Below, in pieces: positions 59,219 to 64,000 of a stretch of DNA of 64,000 nt. This DNA comes from Leptospira brenneri. Its GTDB lineage: Bacteria; Spirochaetota; Leptospiria; Leptospirales; Leptospiraceae. Below the pieces are notes generated by a model. The model worked only from the letters and a program-made list of their open reading frames with translations, was not told the origin of the DNA and ran no database searches. The stretch covers positions 186,001-250,000 of the forward strand of contig NZ_NPDQ01000003.1 of assembly GCF_002812125.1 (NCBI RefSeq). Direction: 5' to 3'. The position numbers were made by a program, and so were the translations under genes. Every line of letters begins with the position of its first letter. Within the stretch, counting starts at the first letter, position 1.

Positions 59219-60226
59219 ATGTTTTTAAGACAATTAAAGTATTTAGTTTGTGTAAGTGTAGCCCTCACAATCAGTGGGGGTTTATTTGCTCAAACAACCG
59301 TTAAGTTGGCAACAGTAGCACCGGAAGGATCTCCGTGGGCGAACGAACTTGCCAAAATCAAAAAGAAAATTGAATCAGAATCACAAGGTCAAATTAAGTT
59401 TAAAATTTATCCTGGTGGACAAATGGGTGGAGAAAACGAAATCCTCCAACAAGTCATCCGTGGAAAACTGCAAGGTGCTGGTCTAACTGCCGGAGCTCTT
59501 GCAAACACTGTCAAAGAACTAAACGTACTTGAAATTCCTTATCTATTCAGTTCTTATGCGCAAGCAGACTGCGTTTTAGATGATCATTTACAAGAAGACT
59601 TCCGTAAACTTTTTGAAGCAAAAGGTCTAATCTTTGTTACTTGGGCAGAAAATGGTTATCGTTCCATTGGAACTAAATCTGCTCCTGTAAAAACTCCAGA
59701 AGACTTAAAAGGTGTTAAAATCAGAATCCAAGAATCTCCAGTTCACATTGCTTATTGGAAACAACTAGGTGTGAGTGGAATTCCAATTGCGATTCCAGAA
59801 GTTTTACCATCTCTTCAAACTGGTGTGGTAGAAGGATTTGATAACACTCCTCTTTTCACACTTGCAGCAGAATGGCAAACAGCGATCAAATACTTCACTT
59901 TGACTCGCCATATTTACCAACCCGCAGCCATCCTTTACTCTAAAAAGTTTTGGGACACTCTTAACGACGAACAAAAGAAAACTCTAATGGGTGATGGAAA
60001 CAAACTCGCTCCAGGTGCAAGACAAGCAGTTCGTTCGATTGAAAAGAATATGATCGCAACTCTTAAAAAAGCAGATGTGGTAGTTTATGAACCTTCAAGT
60101 GCTGATTTAGCAGGGTTTAAGTCTGCTGCCAATGCAGTTTCCGGCCAAGTGGTGGGTAAAATCGGAGGTCAGTCTAAACAGATCTACGATAAAATCCAAA
60201 AAGCCAAAGCAGCTTGCGGCGGATAA
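59219..60226 (+). CDS. dctP: TRAP transporter solute-binding protein (DctP/TatP type)
   Basis: A 335-residue periplasmic protein with signal peptide (cut near SGGLFAQ, residue 25). DctP features: VKLATVAPEGSPWANEL, KIYPGGQMGGENEILQQV, and the ligand-clamping region with Arg near 160 (GVKIRIQESPVHIAYWKQLG), then PEVLPSLQTGVVEGFDNTP. GGAG precedes the ATG. The partner TatT lipoprotein gene is 20 bases upstream. In the Treponema system the ligand is thought to be hydrophobic; here the substrate is not known. Confidence 0.95.
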   Translation: MFLRQLKYLVCVSVALTISGGLFAQTTVKLATVAPEGSPWANELAKIKKKIESESQGQIKFKIYPGGQMGGENEILQQVIRGKLQGAGLTAGALANTVKELNVLEIPYLFSSYAQADCVLDDHLQEDFRKLFEAKGLIFVTWAENGYRSIGTKSAPVKTPEDLKGVKIRIQESPVHIAYWKQLGVSGIPIAIPEVLPSLQTGVVEGFDNTPLFTLAAEWQTAIKYFTLTRHIYQPAAILYSKKFWDTLNDEQKKTLMGDGNKLAPGARQAVRSIEKNMIATLKKADVVVYEPSSADLAGFKSAANAVSGQVVGKIGGQSKQIYDKIQKAKAACGG

Positions 60227-60247
60227 GTTAAGGAAGGATATAGATAC

Positions 60248-60943
60248 ATGAAATTCGTCGAACGAATTCTAAATACTTTAAGTTTCGGCGAGAAATGGGC
60301 GGGAGGGATTTGTTTCCTTCTGCTCACTCTTCTCATGATTGCTGACGTTTCGAAACGAGAAGTAATCGACACCGTATTCAATTGGATTATGGAAATTACA
60401 GAAGCCTATCCCAAAACCAGTCTTGCTGGTGCCGTTGGGGATTGGAGTGTTTACATAGCTGAATCCATTCACGGAGGAACCTCCGGATTTTTAGAATGGC
60501 TCGGTCTTGGTGGAATCATTTGGGCACAAAAACTTTCCCTTTATTTTATGTTATGGGGAGGATTATTTGGTTCCGCACTTGCGAGTGCTAAAGGTTCCCA
60601 CTTACGTCCCGAAATTGCAGACAAATTATTACCAAAAAAATTGTTACCTTATGTGAAAGTTGCAGAACAGTGGGTAATTTCTTTTTTCTTTTTATTCCTA
60701 GCATACCTATCAGTCATTTATGTTCTAGAAAGTATCAGTTTAGATGAAGTGAATCCTGTAACAGAAATTCACTTATGGAAAGTACAAGTTATTTTTCCTT
60801 ACATCTTTATCTCTATGGGTTTTAGACATTTGTGTTATGGAATTTTTCCGGCACTCATTCCTTCCGATATCAATGAAGCAACAGAAGCATTGGAACTTGC
60901 GGAAGCAGAACTTTCTGAATCAAACTCAAGGGGGAATCACTAA
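60248..60943 (+). CDS. dctQ: TRAP transporter small permease (DctQ type)
   Basis: A 231-residue inner-membrane protein with four helices: about 16-35, 92-113, 145-165 and 180-200. The typical pair of segments is present: GGLFGSALASAKGSHLRPEIAD in the cytoplasmic loop and IFISMGFRHLCYGIFPAL at the end. It is longer than most DctQ proteins because of about 50 residues between helices 1 and 2 (NWIMEITEAYPK ... GTSGFLEWLGLGG). Stop and next ATG share one base. Confidence 0.88.
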   Translation: MKFVERILNTLSFGEKWAGGICFLLLTLLMIADVSKREVIDTVFNWIMEITEAYPKTSLAGAVGDWSVYIAESIHGGTSGFLEWLGLGGIIWAQKLSLYFMLWGGLFGSALASAKGSHLRPEIADKLLPKKLLPYVKVAEQWVISFFFLFLAYLSVIYVLESISLDEVNPVTEIHLWKVQVIFPYIFISMGFRHLCYGIFPALIPSDINEATEALELAEAELSESNSRGNH

Positions 60944-62244
60944 TGGGTTCTTGGGGAATACTCCTACTCTTACTTGCTTTAATTTTACTCAGACAACCTT
61001 TGATTGTACTTATGGGTGCGATCACAGTGTACTGTTATTATTTTTTACCGGACCCTCCGTTAGAGTCATTCCAAGAACTGAATAGTATCATTGGAGATTT
61101 GTTTTTTGCCGGTGATAAAGAAATCCTACTCGCGATTCCACTATTTATCATCGCTGGAAACTTGATGACCCATGGAAGTATCGCAAGACGACTCATTCGG
61201 ATTGCCCAAGCCATGACAGCTCCCATTCCTGCGGGACTTGCCATTGCAGGGGTATTTTCTTGTGGAATCTTTGCTGCTATCTCTGGATCTTCACCTGTCA
61301 CTCTGATTGCGATTGGTGGACTCATGTATCCTTCCTTAACTAAGGCCGGATACCCTACTCAATTTTCAATGGGACTTCTTGCCTCAGGAGGAACTCTTGG
61401 GATCATCATCCCTCCGAGTATTCCAATGATTGTGTATGCGATTATGGTTGGTGTCTCTGTAACCGATCTTTTCATTGCGGGAATAGGACCTGGAATTTTA
61501 CTAATGACCCTACTCATGATCTACTCCGTGTTACGTGCCGGAAATGTAGGTCGTGGGAAATGGGACTGGGCAGAAATTCGTACCGCATGGAAGGAAGGTA
61601 TTCTTGCCCTTCTGATGCCAGTGGTGATTCTGGGCGGAATTTATTCTGGATTCTTTACTGCTACTGAATCGGCTGCGATTGCAGTTTTTTATGCCATCAT
61701 TGTGGAAGTATTCATCCATAAAGAACTTAGTTTCCCTAAGATTCCAAAGATTATGGCGGAAAGTGCGGAGATGCTTGGAATTCTGTTCCTGATTCTAATC
61801 TTGGCAGTCAGTTTGAACAAGTTCATGATCGAAAACGAAATTCCTCAGAATTTAGTTGCGACTATGTCTGGACAGATTTCGAGCCCAGTTACTTTCCTCA
61901 TTGGAGTGAACATACTTTTACTCATCGTGGGAATGTTTATGGATATCATGAGTGCGATCCTAGTTCTTGCACCACTCCTTGCTCCTATGGCCATCAATTA
62001 CGGTATCAATCCAGTTCATTTCGGAATCATTATGATTGTGAATTTGGAAATTGGATATTTGACTCCGCCAGTGGGTGTGAATCTATTTGTGGCCTCAGGT
62101 ATCTTCAAACAGCCGTTAGGAAAGGTGATCCAATCAGTGGCTCCGATCGTGGGATTATTCCTCATTGGTCTTATCCTTATCAGTTGGATTCCTGAAATCT
62201 CTCTTGGTTTAGTGGGCGGAGAAGCAGCAGCTCCCACTCCATAA
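60943..62244 (+). CDS. dctM: TRAP transporter large permease (DctM type)
   Basis: A 433-residue membrane protein with about twelve helices and the DctM patterns: LLAIPLFIIAGNLMTHGSIARRLI, GIFAAISGSSPVTLIAIGG, GGTLGIIIPPSIPMIVYAI and MIVNLEIGYLTPPVGVNLFVASGI. It forms the sodium-driven translocation unit with DctQ. Last gene of the operon; a strong terminator follows at 62326-62357. Confidence 0.96.
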   Translation: MGSWGILLLLLALILLRQPLIVLMGAITVYCYYFLPDPPLESFQELNSIIGDLFFAGDKEILLAIPLFIIAGNLMTHGSIARRLIRIAQAMTAPIPAGLAIAGVFSCGIFAAISGSSPVTLIAIGGLMYPSLTKAGYPTQFSMGLLASGGTLGIIIPPSIPMIVYAIMVGVSVTDLFIAGIGPGILLMTLLMIYSVLRAGNVGRGKWDWAEIRTAWKEGILALLMPVVILGGIYSGFFTATESAAIAVFYAIIVEVFIHKELSFPKIPKIMAESAEMLGILFLILILAVSLNKFMIENEIPQNLVATMSGQISSPVTFLIGVNILLLIVGMFMDIMSAILVLAPLLAPMAINYGINPVHFGIIMIVNLEIGYLTPPVGVNLFVASGIFKQPLGKVIQSVAPIVGLFLIGLILISWIPEISLGLVGGEAAAPTP

Positions 62245-62325
62245 GGACCAAAGTGTTTTAGGATTTTGTTTTACAAGTGGTCTAAAAATTTCAGATCATT
62301 TGTAAATGAAGAGCACTTACGAAAG

Positions 62326-62357
62326 AACGCTGGAGAGTTTTCTCCGGCGTTTTTTTT
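62326..62357 (+). terminator. Rho-independent terminator of the TRAP operon
   Basis: AACGCTGGAGA (62326-62336) pairs with TCTCCGGCGTT (62341-62351, one G-U pair) over a 4-base loop, followed by a run of eight T residues. Confidence 0.9.
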
Positions 62358-62360
62358 ACT

Positions 62361-62891
62361 CTATTTACTCCACCACACTCGTAGACGTTCTAAAGAATCT
62401 TTAGCGTCCTTGGCCCAAAGGCTATTTGTATGATTTTTGACAATTTCAGCATAAACAGAAATTACGGGTTCTAAATCCTTTCTGAGTTGGACAAGTTCCT
62501 TATTTAAGTTTTCAGAAAGTTCGATAGGATGAAGGTTTCTTTTTTCATAATAACGTAAAATGGCTTCCGTTTCTTTTTCCTTTGCCAATTTGTATTCATG
62601 AAAAACTGGATCTTTCGATGGTTTCGTGATGTTTGGACTTTCTGAAAAATCAAATCCATCGACCCCTTCCCGAAAACTAGTATCCTCTTCTGGATGAATG
62701 AGAAGGTAATCTTTTAAAGATTCGTAATGTTTGTTTAACTCCAAGAACATTACATCACTTGTAAATTCTCCCGAATCTGGATGGTATTTTTTCGCTAACT
62801 TATGATAAGCTTCCTTAAGTTCTGACTCAAGGAAACCTGGTGAGAGACCTAAAAAATGGAGGGAATCATTTAACAGTAATTTTTTGTCCAT
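62361..62891 (-). CDS. J-domain protein (DnaJ-like)
   Basis: A 176-residue protein whose first 65 residues form a J-domain: LGLSPGFLESELKEAYHKLAKKYHPD with the essential HPD, then LELNKHYESLKDYL. The rest (about 85-176) is helical and charged, with no zinc-finger or CTD, so it is a class III J-protein. It should stimulate a DnaK ATPase for a specific client. Its start lies 22 bases inside the end of the coiled-coil gene, and fliS is upstream, so the client may be flagellar; that is inference. Confidence 0.88.
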   Translation of the reverse strand: MDKKLLLNDSLHFLGLSPGFLESELKEAYHKLAKKYHPDSGEFTSDVMFLELNKHYESLKDYLLIHPEEDTSFREGVDGFDFSESPNITKPSKDPVFHEYKLAKEKETEAILRYYEKRNLHPIELSENLNKELVQLRKDLEPVISVYAEIVKNHTNSLWAKDAKDSLERLRVWWSK

Positions 62892-63283
62892 GAGAGGCCA
62901 GAAGACTGCATCAAATGTGATTTTAATCTACGTTTGATACTGAATTCCCAATATTCTTTTTTACTCTCATTCATTTCAAAAACAAGTAATTCTTGAACTT
63001 TGTTTTGGAGGTTTCTTGCTTCATCCAACCTTTCAAATACAGTTTCTGAAATACCAATCTCGTCTGCTGTATAAACTTCCTTTTCTTGTCTTTCCCAAAG
63101 TTCTCGATCCACCTCTTCCAATTTGCGGACAAGGATTTCGTTTTTGAATTCTAACTTCACTGCTGAATCTGCATCGCGATAAGAAAGTAACTCTTCTTCT
63201 CTTTTTAGATGAGTAATCAGGGAATCTAATAATTGAATTTTCTTTTCTAAAAGTTGTTTAGTAGAGTGTTTGCTGGAAATCAT
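62870..63283 (-). CDS. Small coiled-coil protein, possibly a flagellar export chaperone
   Basis: A 137-residue, highly charged, all-helical protein: LEKKIQLLDSLITHLKREEELLS (10-32), LEFKNEILVRKLEEVDRELWERQEKEV (43-69) and a third helix at 80-115. It lies 12 bases after fliS and overlaps the J-domain gene. Size, helical layout and place suggest a FlgN/FliT-like chaperone, but I see no decisive motif. Confidence 0.7.
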   Translation of the reverse strand: MISSKHSTKQLLEKKIQLLDSLITHLKREEELLSYRDADSAVKLEFKNEILVRKLEEVDRELWERQEKEVYTADEIGISETVFERLDEARNLQNKVQELLVFEMNESKKEYWEFSIKRRLKSHLMQSSGLSWTKNYC

Positions 63284-63295
63284 AAATAAACAAAA

Positions 63296-63742
63296 TTACC
63301 CTGTGATTGAAATTCCAGTCGGTCTTACCCCTGGTGCCGTATTTGGATTCGGAGTGTCTTTTTTTTCTAACTCTTCCCAGGAGATTTTTAACTCAATGAG
63401 GATTTTAATACATTCTTCAATGATTGCTTTGTCCTTTCTCATATTGGCTTCTAACAATCTTTTTTTCAAGTAAACGTATAATGACAGGAGATTATTTGCG
63501 ACTTCTTTCCCTTCTTCCATATTGAGCGAAAGCAAGAGTTCTGTAATGATATCTTGAGTTTTGATGATATTATTGTTCACAACATCATACTTCCTAGGAG
63601 TCATATTGTCTTTGGCCACACCAAGGAATCGGATGGCCCCGTCAAAGAGCATCACAATCAATTTGATTTGGCTAACGGTAGATATCTCATTGGCTTTGTA
63701 TTCATTGTAAGCAGAGGCACCAGTTTTTCTCGCAAGCGACAT
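63296..63742 (-). CDS. fliS: Flagellar export chaperone FliS
   Basis: A 148-residue FliS, the chaperone that keeps flagellin unfolded before export. Typical N terminus YNEYKANEISTVSQIKLIVMLFDGAIRFL, with the conserved P/Q-x-LI-LYDGAI-like segment, then helical LLLSLNMEEGKEVANNLLSLYVYLKKRLLEAN. AGGAG stands six bases before the ATG at 63742, which decides against the upstream start at 63772. The C terminus has a Pro-rich tail. Spirochaetes carry periplasmic flagella, so the role fits. Confidence 0.93.
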   Translation of the reverse strand: MSLARKTGASAYNEYKANEISTVSQIKLIVMLFDGAIRFLGVAKDNMTPRKYDVVNNNIIKTQDIITELLLSLNMEEGKEVANNLLSLYVYLKKRLLEANMRKDKAIIEECIKILIELKISWEELEKKDTPNPNTAPGVRPTGISITG

Positions 63743-63819
63743 TTTTTTCTCCTGAGTATTCCCATCGACCAAAAAGGATACTTGCTTAATGACCCAAGTG
63801 AATATTCTTAGAATATCAC

Positions 63820-64000
63820 ATGGGAAAAATAAAACGCGTCGTTTTTTTGGCCTCGGGAAGAGGGTCCAATTTTACCGCTTCCGTCGAGTACATTCGAAAA
63901 AAAAAGCTAAAGCTCGACCTGGTTGCCCTAGTGACAGACAACCCGGAGGCAAAGGCTCTGGGTATTGCCAAATCTTTTGGAATTCCCACAAAAGTAGTCA
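63820..64000 (+). CDS. purN: Phosphoribosylglycinamide formyltransferase, N-terminal fragment
   Basis: The first 60 codons are present; the gene runs past the window end. The N terminus VVFLASGRGSNFTASVEYI is the GART signature that binds the GAR phosphate (ASGxGSNF), followed by LVALVTDNPEAKALGIAKSFGIPT, typical of PurN. It catalyses the 10-formyl-THF-dependent formyl transfer in purine synthesis. ATG at 63820. Confidence 0.93.
   Translation, partial: MGKIKRVVFLASGRGSNFTASVEYIRKKKLKLDLVALVTDNPEAKALGIAKSFGIPTKVV

Overview
The window looks like chromosome from a spirochaete of the genus Leptospira, most likely a saprophytic (environmental) species. The evidence is indirect. Many predicted lipoproteins carry loose spirochaete-style lipoboxes (FSVSC, FTYQC, WQCQ, SFGC). 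There is a TatT/TatP-type TRAP cluster of the kind described in Treponema. fliS sits beside small coiled-coil and J-domain genes, the base composition is moderately AT-rich, and the gene order is housekeeping genes mixed with many hypothetical envelope proteins. No rRNA, CRISPR array, prophage or intact insertion sequence was found. There is one tRNA, tRNA-Arg(UCG).

Layout. 1-2273: the rimP-nusA-infB operon (minus strand, infB cut by the window edge) with a good sigma70 promoter. 2329-5541: a lipoprotein, the NAD(P)HX repair enzyme nnr and a membrane protein, tightly packed. 5609-6999: a marR-DUF1398-DMT transporter operon whose promoter spacer is a perfect 20-bp palindrome and whose first mRNA base is probably the A of the start codon. 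7104-11538: small envelope genes, tRNA-Arg, a HIT protein, two tandem PPK2-family genes that together resemble a split two-domain polyphosphate:AMP phosphotransferase, and GC-rich intergenic repeats. 11727-21940: an accessory block with a 2432-residue SpvB/FG-GAP/RHS protein and a divergent three-gene envelope operon. 22350-30949: a PAS protein, phzF, an M48 peptidase overlapping a CHASE2-adenylate cyclase, and a lipoprotein next to a FadL-type porin. 31018-35067: two patatin-like phospholipases flanking an NlpC/P60 hydrolase. 35232-42019: ruvA, a membrane-anchored TPR protein with a decayed Mrr-type domain, a minimal ABC transporter, ROK kinase, HIT protein, flippase-like protein and VOC protein. 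42113-46574: a YbjN protein, a protease-dead S41 lipoprotein followed by two ankyrin lipoproteins, and a DUF1232 protein. 46675-53374: an RND pump, a hybrid histidine kinase and a Tll0287-like heme lipoprotein. 53491-58125: argC, a nucleoside-phosphorylase-like protein, GST, dgt, DedA and a lipoprotein. 58296-62244: a complete TRAP transporter operon with its TatT partner. 62361-64000: a J-domain protein, a coiled-coil protein, fliS and the start of purN.

Most of the window is ordinary. The places most worth a second look are (i) the RHS protein with a two-helix membrane insertion and its divergent operon, (ii) the pseudo-S41/ankyrin lipoprotein operon, (iii) the TPR-pseudoMrr protein, (iv) the heme lipoprotein/hybrid kinase pair, (v) the split PPK2 pair and (vi) the leaderless, self-operated marR promoter. 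All assignments come from reading the sequence; no database search was run.
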